Of a stretch of 64,000 nt of DNA, positions 27,186-36,731 are shown in pieces. The stretch covers positions 1 to 64,000 of the forward strand of contig NZ_FOVC01000008.1 of the NCBI RefSeq assembly GCF_900115045.1, in the 5' to 3' direction. Under the pieces are notes generated by a model. It was not told the origin of the DNA. It did no database searches and saw nothing but the letters and a program-made list of their open reading frames with translations. Both the position numbers and the translations under genes were made by a program. This DNA is from Izhakiella capsodis (GTDB lineage Bacteria > Pseudomonadota > Gammaproteobacteria > Enterobacterales > Enterobacteriaceae). How positions within the stretch are numbered: position 1 is the first letter of the stretch; every line of letters begins with the position of its first letter.

Positions 27186-27487
27186 ACAAAACTAGCAGCG
27201 TTGACTGGCTGGCCGTTGGACCATTTAGCATTCGGGCGCAGATTAAATATCCAGATTTTACCACCGCTGTTTTCCGAGCTTTCAGCCACGCCAGGTATCG
27301 GGTGGACCTGCTCATCGCTACTCACTGCGCCGAAAAACGTAGAATGTGATAAGTCCTGACAACCAGGACAAATCTCATCCTCGGTTTTAATGTCAGCAAT
27401 TTCATTTCCGCCGCAAGTATCTTTCATAGGTGTTAAAGGTGATAAGCAAAATCCGTACGCACTTTGATATACGCTCGAATTTTCCAT
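27186..27487 (-). pseudogene. oppA: oppA relic (oligopeptide-binding protein), N-terminal fragment
   Basis: The minus-strand frame of about 100 codons contains V-H-P-I-P-G-V-A-E-S and R-P-N-A-K-W-S-N-G-Q-P-V, matching the start of the mature OppA solute-binding protein (G-V-A-E-S...D-A-K-W-S-N-G-D-P-V). It is cut after A-A-S-F-V, where the sequence passes directly into oppF. The rest of oppA and all of oppB, oppC and oppD are absent. Confidence 0.75.
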
Positions 27488-28018
27488 CGCAATGAAATTA
27501 CTCGATGGTTTTTACTGCGCCAAAACTATCTGACGTGAATGTAAACTGATTCTCTTTTATCATCGATCTTTATACAGATGATATGATTCTCTTCGTATGA
27601 AAAAAATAATGTTATAAGTTTCATAAGGTTAAATACTTTGAGGAATTTACAGATTTTATCTGATAGAGTTTATGAATGAGAATCATAATGTTATAACGAT
27701 AAATAAAACACTATCCTGCAACCTCTCAATTTTTTGAATCTAGCGCTAAACTGAAAATTCAGCCACAGGCTAAAATACCAAAATAACCGTATTCTTTTGG
27801 AAGAATCTGTCTTTTATTAACAATTAAAAGTAATTATTACGCAGAGAAAGTGAATAAATGCATAATTAAGGTGCGACATGATGCCTGCTTGCACCAGTGC
27901 GGTACAAATTAACACCGGATGTTGAAATTAGTCTATGAGGCTGACACTCTCGGTACGAAATTTGTGCTTTAGCATGCAGATGTTCGATGAAAGAATTATT
28001 ATGGCTAAAATCATATTG
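27488..28018. other. AT-rich region upstream of the oppA relic, with short repeats
   Basis: About 530 nt without a gene. GATTCTCTT occurs at 27548-27556 and 27585-27593, and GAGAATCAT (inverse of ATGATTCTC) near 27678. ATAATGTTATAA occurs twice (27606-27617 and 27685-27696). TGAATGAGAATCATAAT (about 27673-27689) resembles a Fur box. Probably the old opp control region. Confidence 0.45.
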
Positions 28019-28192
28019 TCAGAACAGTGCAAAAAGTAAGGCGACTGGAAAACTTATCGGCCACGTAGCCCCAACAAGCAGCGCAGATAATAATCTGATG
28101 CCGAGGCGATCCCTTGCGATAAAAAAAGTAGCGATAGCCGCTATGAATCCCATAGCCACATAAAAAATCAACATATTCTGATACAAACCCAT
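28019..28192 (-). CDS. ortT: Orphan membrane toxin OrtT/GhoT family
   Basis: 57 residues from ATG 28192 with AAGGAG 7 nt upstream, exactly the length of E. coli OrtT and GhoT. Two hydrophobic helices with the family ends: M-x-L-Y-Q-x-M-L-I-F-Y at the start and I-R-L-L-S-A-L-L-V-G-A-T-W-P-I-S-F-P-V-A-L-L-F-A-L-F. GhoT/OrtT proteins damage the inner membrane and lower ATP, aiding growth arrest under stress. No ghoS antitoxin lies next to it, so OrtT is the better label. Confidence 0.8.
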   Translation of the reverse strand: MGLYQNMLIFYVAMGFIAAIATFFIARDRLGIRLLSALLVGATWPISFPVALLFALF

Positions 28193-28628
28193 GATGGCTC
28201 TCCTTTTCGCTACAATCACAGCGCCAATTATACTTCCTAAGTCAGCAATTTCGCAGGCCGACACCGGTTATTCCACATTATTCCTAATCAATAAATTAAA
28301 AGTATACACAATGTTAATATAGTGCTCACCAAGTTTAATGATTGATAAAAGTCATGCTCAATAAAGATAAAAATCAAAGCTGAATGGTGTCAGCTTTAAG
28401 GAAAGTTGACTTGAATCACGCTTTTTATCCCATCGCAGAGTTACGCTACAAGCACTGAAGGAATACGCTAAAAATTGACTGGAATTGCGCTTTTAGCAGA
28501 CTTTTTTAGTAAATAAGTATGAGAAGCAAATTGACCTATCCGCATTGCAGACTCGCTGTTGTACCGGATAGCTATAATGTCGCTCAGGCTTGTTTACTAA
28601 AAGAGTTTAATTTCATCAGGAGAGTATT
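28193..28628. other. Divergent region ortT / adhE
   Basis: About 430 nt of leader and promoter DNA. A strong AGGAGAG ribosome binding site for adhE is at 28618-28624. No small coding gene is seen; E. coli ychE, which lies here in that genome, is missing. Confidence 0.5.
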
Positions 28629-31316
28629 ATGGCTGTTACGAATGTTGCCGAACTAAACGCACTGGTTGAACGAGTTAAAAACGCCCAGCGTGAGTACGCA
28701 AATTTTTCACAGGAACAGGTCGACAAAATTTTTCGCGCGGCTGCGCTGGCCGCATCGGATGCCAGAATTCTACTGGCTAAGATGGCAGTGGCAGAGTCAG
28801 GTATGGGCATCGTTGAAGACAAGGTAATTAAAAATCACTTTGCTTCTGAATATATTTATAACGCTTATAAAGATGAGAAGACCTGTGGCGTACTTGCCAC
28901 TGACGACACCTACGGTACAATTACCATTGCCGAACCTATCGGCCTGATTTGCGGAATTGTTCCTACAACCAATCCAACGTCCACTGCTATCTTTAAAGCG
29001 TTAATCAGTCTTAAAACCCGTAACGGCATCATATTCTCCCCCCACCCACGCGCAAAAAACTCCACCAATAAAGCGGCAGACATTGTTCTGAAAGCCGCAG
29101 TAGAAGCCGGAGCGCCCAAAGACATCATTGGTTGGATTGACGTACCTTCTGTCGAGCTATCAAACCAGTTAATGCATCATCCGGATATCAACCTTATCCT
29201 TGCCACCGGCGGTCCAGGCATGGTGAAGGCCGCCTACAGTTCAGGAAAGCCAGCAATTGGTGTCGGGGCGGGCAACACGCCGGTGGTAATTGATGAAACT
29301 GCTGATATCAAACGGGCAGTGGCTTCCATCTTAATGTCTAAAACCTTTGACAACGGCGTCATTTGCGCTTCTGAGCAGTCAGTTATCGTTGTTGATTCCG
29401 TTTATGAAGCGGTTCGCGAGCGTTTTGCCACCCACGGCGGTTACCTACTGCAGGGTAATGAGCTGAAAGCGGTTCAGAATATCATTCTGAAAAACGGCGC
29501 ACTTAATGCCGATATTGTTGGTCAGCCTGCGGCAAAAATCGCTGAAATGGCCGGACTTGATGTTTCTGCTAATACAAAAATTTTAATCGGTGAAGTTGAA
29601 CTGGTTGATGAATCCGAGCCATTTGCGCACGAGAAGCTATCGCCAACGCTTGCGATGTATCGGGCAAAAGATTTTAACGATGCTATAGATAAAGCGGAAA
29701 AACTGGTTGCGATGGGCGGTATTGGCCATACCTCCTGCCTTTATACCGACCAGGATAATCAGCATGAACGGATCGGTGTATTCGGCGATAAGATGAAAAC
29801 CGCGCGCATTTTGATCAATACTCCGGCGTCACAAGGCGGAATCGGCGATCTGTATAACTTCAAACTCGCTCCTTCACTGACGCTGGGTTGCGGCTCCTGG
29901 GGAGGAAACTCCATCTCAGAAAACGTTGGCCCTAAACATTTGATCAATAAAAAAATCGTGGCTAAGCGAGCTGAAAATATGTTGTGGCATAAACTACCCA
30001 AGTCTATCTACTTCCGTCGCGGTTCATTACCTATTGCCCTGGAAGAGGTCGCCAGTGAAGGCGCAAAACGCGCGTTTATCGTTACCGATCGTTACCTGTT
30101 TAATAACGGTTACGCCGATCAAATAACCCGTGTACTCAAATCATATAACATTGAAACTGAGATCTTTTTTGAGGTGGAAGCGGACCCGACACTGAGCATC
30201 GTGCGTAAAGGTGCCGAACAGATGAACGCCTTCAAACCGGATACGATAATCGCACTTGGTGGTGGTTCACCAATGGATGCGGCCAAGATCATGTGGGTGA
30301 TGTACGAGCATCCGCAAACCCACTTTGAAGAGCTGGCGTTGCGCTTTATGGATATTCGTAAACGCATCTATAAGTTCCCGAAAATGGGCGTGAAAGCGAA
30401 AATGATAGCGATCACCACCACCTCAGGCACCGGCTCAGAAGTGACTCCGTTCGCAGTAGTAACCGATGATGCTACCGGTCAGAAATATCCACTAGCAGAT
30501 TATGCTCTCACTCCCGATATGGCGATTGTCGACGCTAATCTGGTGATGAATATGCCTAAATCGTTGTGCGCATTTGGTGGTCTGGACGCCGTAACTCATG
30601 CGCTGGAAGCTTATGTTTCAGTGCTGGCGAATGAATATTCGGATGGCCAGGCATTGCAGGCACTTAAGCTCTTAAAAGAGAATCTGCCTGCCAGTTACCA
30701 TGAAGGTGCCGCCAATCCGGTTGCCCGCGAGCGTGTTCACAACGCAGCCACTATCGCCGGTATCGCTTTTGCCAATGCGTTCCTCGGTGTCTGTCACTCA
30801 ATGGCGCACAAGCTCGGATCTGAGTTCCATATCCCACACGGGCTTGCCAATGCCCTGCTTATCTGTAACGTCATTCGCTACAACGCCAACGATAATCCGA
30901 CGAAGCAAACGGCGTTCAGTCAGTATGATCGTCCACAAGCTCGCCGTCGCTATGCCGAAATCGCCGATCACCTTGGTCTTAGCTCCACAGGCGACCGTAC
31001 CGCACAGAAAATTGAAAAGCTACTGGCATGGCTGGAAGAAATGAAGGCGTCGCTGGGTATTCCTAAGTCCATTCGCGAGGCTGGCGTGCAGGAAGCTGAT
31101 TTTCTGGCAAAAGTAGATCAACTCGCTGATGATGCCTTTGATGACCAGTGCACCGGCGCTAATCCTCGCTATCCACTGATTGCCGAGCTGAAGCAAATCA
31201 TGCTGGATACTTTCTATGGCCGTGAATTTGTTGAACCCTTTGACGACATCACTAAAACCGCCAGCACCCAAGCGTTAACGGTCAAAAAGGGTGAGAAAAA
31301 AATGAAAAAAGGCTGA
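28629..31316 (+). CDS. adhE: Bifunctional acetaldehyde-CoA / alcohol dehydrogenase
   Basis: 895 residues (E. coli 891). N-terminal aldehyde dehydrogenase domain (about 1-440) with catalytic Cys246 in V-I-C-A-S-E-Q. C-terminal iron-dependent alcohol dehydrogenase has G-G-G-S-P-M-D and iron ligands Asp653, His657 (D-A-V-T-H-A-L-E-A-Y) and the two His of C-H-S-M-A-H-K and H-I-P-H-G. Converts acetyl-CoA to ethanol in anaerobic fermentation; forms spirosomes. The C-terminal tail is Lys-rich. Monocistronic. Confidence 0.97.
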   Translation: MAVTNVAELNALVERVKNAQREYANFSQEQVDKIFRAAALAASDARILLAKMAVAESGMGIVEDKVIKNHFASEYIYNAYKDEKTCGVLATDDTYGTITIAEPIGLICGIVPTTNPTSTAIFKALISLKTRNGIIFSPHPRAKNSTNKAADIVLKAAVEAGAPKDIIGWIDVPSVELSNQLMHHPDINLILATGGPGMVKAAYSSGKPAIGVGAGNTPVVIDETADIKRAVASILMSKTFDNGVICASEQSVIVVDSVYEAVRERFATHGGYLLQGNELKAVQNIILKNGALNADIVGQPAAKIAEMAGLDVSANTKILIGEVELVDESEPFAHEKLSPTLAMYRAKDFNDAIDKAEKLVAMGGIGHTSCLYTDQDNQHERIGVFGDKMKTARILINTPASQGGIGDLYNFKLAPSLTLGCGSWGGNSISENVGPKHLINKKIVAKRAENMLWHKLPKSIYFRRGSLPIALEEVASEGAKRAFIVTDRYLFNNGYADQITRVLKSYNIETEIFFEVEADPTLSIVRKGAEQMNAFKPDTIIALGGGSPMDAAKIMWVMYEHPQTHFEELALRFMDIRKRIYKFPKMGVKAKMIAITTTSGTGSEVTPFAVVTDDATGQKYPLADYALTPDMAIVDANLVMNMPKSLCAFGGLDAVTHALEAYVSVLANEYSDGQALQALKLLKENLPASYHEGAANPVARERVHNAATIAGIAFANAFLGVCHSMAHKLGSEFHIPHGLANALLICNVIRYNANDNPTKQTAFSQYDRPQARRRYAEIADHLGLSSTGDRTAQKIEKLLAWLEEMKASLGIPKSIREAGVQEADFLAKVDQLADDAFDDQCTGANPRYPLIAELKQIMLDTFYGREFVEPFDDITKTASTQALTVKKGEKKMKKG

Positions 31317-31895
31317 TCAGGCTGGTACGTCTACAACCTGACGATGCGATTAATTGTCGGGTTGCATTAATAATAAACGCGCATCTGCGCTGAGGTATCC
31401 CCATAAAGCAGCGCTAATAAACCAGCACCCTGCTTCGGTAGGTTCTGACGAGGGGGTTAAAAACAGCATCCCGTGCCGTTCGTTTTAAGATTAGCGGAGA
31501 GTGTCGCAGGACGCTCTCCGCAACGTCAGATATGATACAACTTTTGGTATTTTCAGACTGCTGACTTGATATCTCAGAAGCAACCCTTTATTTTCAGCAG
31601 GATAGTCCGGTAGCCACAGTACTACCGTTGCAGCAAGCAGGCTCAGTACCCGCCGGCGTCTTGCCCTATCGCCGGCGCTGAAGCACTACGGGAAAAGCGT
31701 CTGACATACTTAACGAGCGGGCATAGAATCGATCTGCCTGATTGTTGGCACCCTCAGTCGATCACATTTTTCTATGCGCGTCCTGTTTTACCCGCTCATC
31801 ACTGGCGAGCCTTCCGTGCACCGGCGGGTTTACTTTTAATCATTAATAAATTTTATTAAAAACCGAATAATTCGACCAGGAATTTTCTGGTGACA
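31317..31895. other. Intergenic region between adhE and tdk
   Basis: About 580 nt with no credible coding frame. It holds one strong hairpin (31494-31521) and a CGCCGGCG pair (about 31650-31680). It may be decayed DNA. Confidence 0.4.
31494..31521. repeat. Stable inverted repeat downstream of adhE
   Basis: GCGGAGAG-T-GTC / GAC-G-CTCTCCGC around a GCAG loop: a 12-bp stem with one wobble pair. No T-tract follows on either strand, so it is not a typical terminator. Confidence 0.5.
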
Positions 31896-32519
31896 TTAGC
31901 TAAAATTTTCAGCAGACTTGCCATCAACTGCCTGCAGATTTCCCGTTTCGATAGCTTGCTTATAATGCTTGCGACAGACGGATACATAGCGTTCATTACC
32001 ACCGATAACGACTTGTTCACCTTCACGAAAAGGCACACCATTCTCATCCAGACGCAAAACCATTCCCGCTTTGCGGCCGCAATAGCAAACCGTCTTTAAT
32101 TCCACCAGCTTATCAGCCCATGCCAGCAAATACTGGCTACCAGAAAAAAGCTCTCCACTAAAATCAGTGCGTAAACCATAGCAAAGTACCGGTATATCGA
32201 GAAAATCGACAACATCAGATAGCGCTTTTACCTGCTGTTTAGTAAGAAATTGGCATTCATCGATTAATACACAGTTAACCGTTTCCGAAGCGTGTGCCTC
32301 AGTGATCTGCTCAAAAAGCGAAGTTTGCGGGTTATAAAGGTTAGCAGGCGATACCAGGCCAATTCGTGAACTCACTTTTCCGCTCCCAAAACGATCGTCT
32401 ATTTCTGCGGTGTAAACTAGCGTGCGCATGCCGCGTTCCTGATAATTATAAGACGATTGCAGTAAGGCCGTTGACTTACCCGCATTCATTGCTGAGTAAT
32501 AAAAATAAAGTTGCGCCAT
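31896..32519 (-). CDS. tdk: Thymidine kinase
   Basis: 207 residues from ATG 32519; an open frame extends upstream but M-A-Q-L-Y-F-Y-Y-S-A-M-N-A-G-K-S-T is the conserved start, with GGAG 9 nt upstream. P-loop A-G-K-S-T, D-E-C-Q-F-L with the catalytic Glu, and a Cys pair at each of C-Y-C-G and V-C-R-K-H for structural zinc. Salvages thymidine to dTMP. Divergent from hns, as in E. coli. Confidence 0.95.
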   Translation of the reverse strand: MAQLYFYYSAMNAGKSTALLQSSYNYQERGMRTLVYTAEIDDRFGSGKVSSRIGLVSPANLYNPQTSLFEQITEAHASETVNCVLIDECQFLTKQQVKALSDVVDFLDIPVLCYGLRTDFSGELFSGSQYLLAWADKLVELKTVCYCGRKAGMVLRLDENGVPFREGEQVVIGGNERYVSVCRKHYKQAIETGNLQAVDGKSAENFS

Positions 32520-32904
32520 ATGGCTGTACTCCAGACATTGAGATAAAATTTTATCGCGATTGTAACGTAACACAATGGCACAGAGAAGCTGGTTGCGATG
32601 ACAAACTCAGTGGCGCAAGGTCACCGGCTATATGATAAAAATGCTACTGATTCAAATTTTAGGTGAATCAACCGATATCTTACATAATATTTAATTAGAG
32701 TTTATTGTATTTTGCTTTTCACAGCATTCGCCTTATCCGTCATCACCCAGTATTACAGCTTATTTCAATAAAAAATTGCCCGTTTTTTACCACCCTAAAT
32801 ATTTAAACCACTGGTCTAAATAAAATTATTAGTTGCAGTTCATATCCGCTCTCATTATTATTAGCAACGATACCTACCTTCAATATAATTTAGAGATCCG
32901 GACA
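32520..32904. other. Divergent promoter region tdk / hns
   Basis: About 385 nt, AT-rich with several A/T tracts as expected for a curved, autoregulated hns promoter. No gene seen. Confidence 0.5.
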
Positions 32905-33312
32905 ATGAGCGAAGCCCTTAAAACTCTCAACAACATTCGAATTTTGCGTGCGCAGGCCAGAGAATGTACCCTGGAAACGCTGGAAGAGATGCTGGAAAAA
33001 CTCGAAGTGGTCGTTCATGAGCGCCGTGAAGAGGACAATCAGGCACAGGCAGAAATCGAAGAGCGTAGTCGAAAACTGCAGCAATACCGTGAAATGTTGA
33101 TCGCTGACGGCATTGATCCTAATGAATTACTCGCCGCGATAGGCACGACCAAAAACAGCATGAAATCAAAACGCGTATCACGCCCGGCAAAATATCAATA
33201 TATTGACGAGAACGGGGAAACTAAAACCTGGACAGGCCAGGGTCGTACGCCAGCATTTATTAAGAAAGCTATTGAAGAGCAAGGTAAACAGCTCGATGAT
33301 TTTTTGCTGTAA
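32905..33312 (+). CDS. hns: Nucleoid-structuring protein H-NS
   Basis: 135 residues from ATG 32905 (E. coli 137). N-terminal coiled-coil oligomerisation domain (about 1-80, M-S-E-A-L-K-T-L-N-N-I-R), flexible linker, and C-terminal AT-hook-like DNA-binding motif T-W-T-G-Q-G-R-T-P. Silences AT-rich and horizontally acquired DNA, here plausibly including the toxin island at the left end; SlyA, encoded upstream, counteracts it. Confidence 0.96.
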   Translation: MSEALKTLNNIRILRAQARECTLETLEEMLEKLEVVVHERREEDNQAQAEIEERSRKLQQYREMLIADGIDPNELLAAIGTTKNSMKSKRVSRPAKYQYIDENGETKTWTGQGRTPAFIKKAIEEQGKQLDDFLL

Positions 33313-33386
33313 CCGTCCATTCGCTTCCATGACTGATTGTTATTAAGATCCATTTTATATTTCACCAAATTACCTTCTGAACCGAT

Positions 33387-33417
33387 AAAAAAAGGAAGCG
33401 ATGGCTTCCTTTTTTTT
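33387..33417. terminator. Bidirectional terminator between hns and the UDP-sugar epimerase gene
   Basis: A7-GGAAGC-GATG-GCTTCC-T8. A and T tracts on both sides make it work for both convergent genes. Confidence 0.85.
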
Positions 33418-33434
33418 ACTTACCCGAATTACTG

Positions 33435-34442
33435 TCAAATCTGATAAAAATTACGATACCAATCAACAAAGCGTTTTACGCCGCTTTTAACATCTGTTTT
33501 TGGCTTAAAGCCAATAGCTTCATACAATGGCTTTGTATCAGCACTGGTTTCATGAACGTCTCCCGGTTGTATTGGCAGCATGTTTTTACGTGCCTCAATC
33601 CCGGTTGCACTCTCAATAGCTGCGATATAATCAGTCAGCATCACCGGTTGACTGTTGCCAATATTATAAATGCGATACGGCGCCGAACTTGAAGCCGGAG
33701 ATCCATCCTCGACCTTCCATTGCTTATCGGCAACGGGGATGATATTCAGCAGGCGAACTACCGCTTCAGTGATATCATCAATATAGGTAAAATCGCGCCA
33801 CATATTGCCATGATTATAAACATCGATAGCGTCGCCAGCCAGAATCGCTCGGGTAAATTTAAACAGCGCCATATCCGGACGTCCCCAAGGCCCATATACT
33901 GTAAAAAAACGTAGCCCGGTCGTAGGAATGCCATATAAGTGAGAATACGAGTGCGCCATTAACTCATTGGCTTTTTTCGTCGCAGCATAAAGCGAGATCG
34001 GATGGTCGACTGAATCATCGGTTGAGAATGGCAACTTGCGATTCAAACCATAAACCGAGCTGGAAGAAGCGTAAAGCAGGTGCTCTATTTTATGATGACG
34101 GCATCCCTCGAGAATATTGAGAAATCCTGTGATATTAGTATTGGTGTAGGCATGCGGGTTATCGAGCGAATAACGCACTCCCGCCTGGGCCGCAAGATGA
34201 ACAACACGCTGAAAGCGATGGAGAATAAATAAATCTGCCACCGTGTGTGAATCGTTTAAATCACCCTTAAAAAAAGTAAAGCGTTCATGACTGGCAATGA
34301 GGTCAAGTCGTGCTTTTTTCAGGCTGACATCATAGTAGTCATCCAGGTTGTCAAGGCCGACAACCTGGTGACCAGCGCTTAACAGGCGTTGGGCAACATA
34401 AAACCCGATAAATCCTGCCACGCCGGTAACCAGATATTTCAT
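33435..34442 (-). CDS. UDP-glucuronate 4-epimerase (NAD-dependent epimerase family)
   Basis: 335 residues. Extended short-chain dehydrogenase fold: T-G-V-A-G-F-I-G (NAD binding), H-L-A-A-Q-A-G-V-R-Y-S, and catalytic Ser and Y-A-A-T-K-K. The Q-A-G-V-R-Y-S and F-F-T-V-Y-G-P-W-G-R-P-D-M-A blocks are typical of enzymes making UDP-galacturonate from UDP-glucuronate. It directly follows ugd (12-nt gap), which makes its substrate. UDP-galacturonate feeds capsule, exopolysaccharide or LPS. The exact sugar is inferred from family and neighbours. Confidence 0.85.
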   Translation of the reverse strand: MKYLVTGVAGFIGFYVAQRLLSAGHQVVGLDNLDDYYDVSLKKARLDLIASHERFTFFKGDLNDSHTVADLFILHRFQRVVHLAAQAGVRYSLDNPHAYTNTNITGFLNILEGCRHHKIEHLLYASSSSVYGLNRKLPFSTDDSVDHPISLYAATKKANELMAHSYSHLYGIPTTGLRFFTVYGPWGRPDMALFKFTRAILAGDAIDVYNHGNMWRDFTYIDDITEAVVRLLNIIPVADKQWKVEDGSPASSSAPYRIYNIGNSQPVMLTDYIAAIESATGIEARKNMLPIQPGDVHETSADTKPLYEAIGFKPKTDVKSGVKRFVDWYRNFYQI

Positions 34443-34454
34443 ACTTTCCCTCGG

Positions 34455-35798
34455 TTAATTATGCAATTTAACAGAAGCTCCGCGACCGATTGCATAATAA
34501 ACAAAACCGCGCTTGATGATTCTTTCCGGATCATACAGGTTACGTCCATCAAAAATCACAGGTTCTTTTAACGCATTTTTAACCGATTCAAAATCCGGTG
34601 CGCGAAAATTTTTCCACTCGGTACAAATCACCAACGCATCCGCCCCTTGCAACGCTGCTTCTTTGGTACCCATTAATTTCAGGTCATGGCGATTTCCGTA
34701 GATACGCTGTGCCTCATCCATTGCTTCTGGATCAAATGCCTGAACTTGTGCACCTGCCTGCCACAGCGTTTCCATCAACACCCGACTGGAGGCCTCACGC
34801 ATATCATCAGTATTTGGTTTAAAAGCCAATCCCCAGAGCGCAAAGGTTTTGCCTTTCAGATCCTCACCGAAATGATGCTTAATATAGGCCGGCAGCTTGA
34901 GTTTCTGTTCGTCATTAACCGCCTCAACTGCCTGTAGAATACGTGGCGTGTAGCCAATTTTTTCGGCAGTTCGGATCAGCGCCTGCACGTCCTTCGGGAA
35001 GCATGAGCCGCCGTATCCACATCCTGGATAGATAAAAGAGTAACCAATGCGTGAGTCAGAACCGATTCCCTGACGTACCTTTTCAATGTCTGCGCCCAGC
35101 AGCTCTGCCAGGTTTGAAATCTCATTCATAAAGCTGATCTTGGTAGCAAGCATGCAATTAGCTGCATACTTAGTCAGCTCGGCGCTGCGAATATCCATCA
35201 GAATCATACGATCATGGTTACGGTTAAATGGCTCGTAAAGCTCACGCAGCATATCGACAACCTGTGCGTTGTCGGTACCGACAACAATACGCTCCGGACG
35301 CATGCAGTCAGTAACTGCTGCTCCCTCTTTAAGGAACTCAGGATTAGATACAACATCGAAGGCAATGTCAGCCTGACGTGTCTTTAGCGTTTCAGTCATT
35401 ACAGCACGAACACAATCTGCCGTCCCAACCGGTACGGTTGATTTATCGATAACGACCTTATGCGTCTGCATATGCTCCGCAATCGTACGCGCAACAGTAG
35501 TAACATATTTCAGGTCAGCAGAGCCATCCTCATCGGGGGGGGTACCCACCGCAATAAATTGCATAACACCGTGATCCACGCCCTCTTTGGCGTCGGTGCT
35601 GAATTTCAGGCGGCCCTCTTCGTAATTCTGCATGACCAGCGGCGTCAGTCCTGGTTCAAAAATTGGAATTATTCCCTTTTTCAGGTTTTCAACTTTGTTT
35701 TCATCAATGTCAATACAGATGACATCGTGCCCTACTTCTGCCAGTACAGCAGCTTGCACCAGGCCTACATAGCCGATACCAAAAACGGTGACTTTCAT
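34455..35798 (-). CDS. ugd: UDP-glucose 6-dehydrogenase
   Basis: 447 residues, the longer Ugd form (E. coli Ugd is 388). N-terminal NAD domain G-I-G-Y-V-G-L-V, F-L-K-E-G-A-A, then catalytic Cys in G-Y-G-G-S-C-F-P-K-D, and C-terminal UDP-binding domain (L-W-G-L-A-F-K-P-N-T-D-D-M-R-E-A-S). Oxidises UDP-glucose to UDP-glucuronate. Middle gene of galU-ugd-epimerase; gaps of 30 and 12 nt point to one operon. Carries an eight-base C run on the coding strand (35535-35542). Confidence 0.95.
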   Translation of the reverse strand: MKVTVFGIGYVGLVQAAVLAEVGHDVICIDIDENKVENLKKGIIPIFEPGLTPLVMQNYEEGRLKFSTDAKEGVDHGVMQFIAVGTPPDEDGSADLKYVTTVARTIAEHMQTHKVVIDKSTVPVGTADCVRAVMTETLKTRQADIAFDVVSNPEFLKEGAAVTDCMRPERIVVGTDNAQVVDMLRELYEPFNRNHDRMILMDIRSAELTKYAANCMLATKISFMNEISNLAELLGADIEKVRQGIGSDSRIGYSFIYPGCGYGGSCFPKDVQALIRTAEKIGYTPRILQAVEAVNDEQKLKLPAYIKHHFGEDLKGKTFALWGLAFKPNTDDMREASSRVLMETLWQAGAQVQAFDPEAMDEAQRIYGNRHDLKLMGTKEAALQGADALVICTEWKNFRAPDFESVKNALKEPVIFDGRNLYDPERIIKRGFVYYAIGRGASVKLHN

Positions 35799-35828
35799 CG
35801 AATTGTCCCGGTTAGAAATGTTTTTAAC

Positions 35829-36731
35829 TTATTTACCAATAATGCCTTCAAGCCAGGCGGTAAAATCTTTGCCCAGCGTATCATGACGCACACCGTACTC
35901 AACAAATGCCTGCATGTAACCCAGCTTGTTGCCGCAGTCATGGCTGACACCCTTCAGGTGATATGCCTCAACAATCTCTTTATCCATCAGCATGGCAATG
36001 GAATCAGTCAGTTGAATTTCATCACCCGCACCCGGGGGGGTTTTAGACAGCAAAGGCCAGATATCAGCAGACAAAACGTAACGCCCTACCACGGCCAGAT
36101 TTGACGGCGCTTTGTCAGCTCTGGGTTTTTCGACTACCCCCACCATAGGCGCACTGTCACCAGGTTGCAGCTCTGCACCTTTACAATCAACCACGCCGTA
36201 TGCTGTTACATCGGCAACCGGTTCAACCATGATCTGACTGTGGCCGGATTCATCAAAACGTTTCAACATCTCGGCTAAGTTATCTTTAGTCGGATTCGAT
36301 TCGTATTCGTCAATAATGACGTCCGGCAGAATAACAGCAACTGGCTCATTACCGACCAATGGATGCGCACAAAGAACCGCATGACCAAGCCCTTTAGCTA
36401 ATCCCTGACGAACCTGCATGATGGTGACATGCGGCGGACAAATTGACTGGATCTCTTCAAGCAGCTGACGCTTAACACGCTTCTCCAGCATAGCTTCCAG
36501 CTCAAAACTGGTATCAAAGTGGTTTTCAATAGAATTCTTAGATGAATGAGTAACGAGTACAATCTCATTAATTCCGGCAGCGATACACTCGTTAACGACG
36601 TACTGAATTAACGGCTTATCAACAAGCGGTAACATTTCTTTAGGAATAGCTTTGGTAGCCGGCAACATTCGCGTTCCCAATCCTGCCACCGGGATGACCG
36701 CTTTTTTTACTTTAGACTTACAGGCAGACAT
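35829..36731 (-). CDS. galU: UTP-glucose-1-phosphate uridylyltransferase
   Basis: 300 residues from ATG 36731 with GAGG 8 nt upstream (E. coli 302); an ATG farther upstream adds nine non-conserved residues. Nucleotidyltransferase with V-I-P-V-A-G-L-G-T-R-M-L-P-A-T-K-A-I-P-K-E, V-I-L-P-D-V and V-G-V-V-E-K-P. Makes UDP-glucose, the entry point for the two genes downstream and for cell-surface glycans and trehalose. Seven consecutive C on the coding strand at 36034-36040. Confidence 0.95.
   Translation of the reverse strand: MSACKSKVKKAVIPVAGLGTRMLPATKAIPKEMLPLVDKPLIQYVVNECIAAGINEIVLVTHSSKNSIENHFDTSFELEAMLEKRVKRQLLEEIQSICPPHVTIMQVRQGLAKGLGHAVLCAHPLVGNEPVAVILPDVIIDEYESNPTKDNLAEMLKRFDESGHSQIMVEPVADVTAYGVVDCKGAELQPGDSAPMVGVVEKPRADKAPSNLAVVGRYVLSADIWPLLSKTPPGAGDEIQLTDSIAMLMDKEIVEAYHLKGVSHDCGNKLGYMQAFVEYGVRHDTLGKDFTAWLEGIIGK

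Noticed and set aside
31494..31521. Rho-independent terminator of adhE
   Set aside because: Strong stem but no T-tract, and it lies 178 nt after the stop; listed as an inverted repeat instead.
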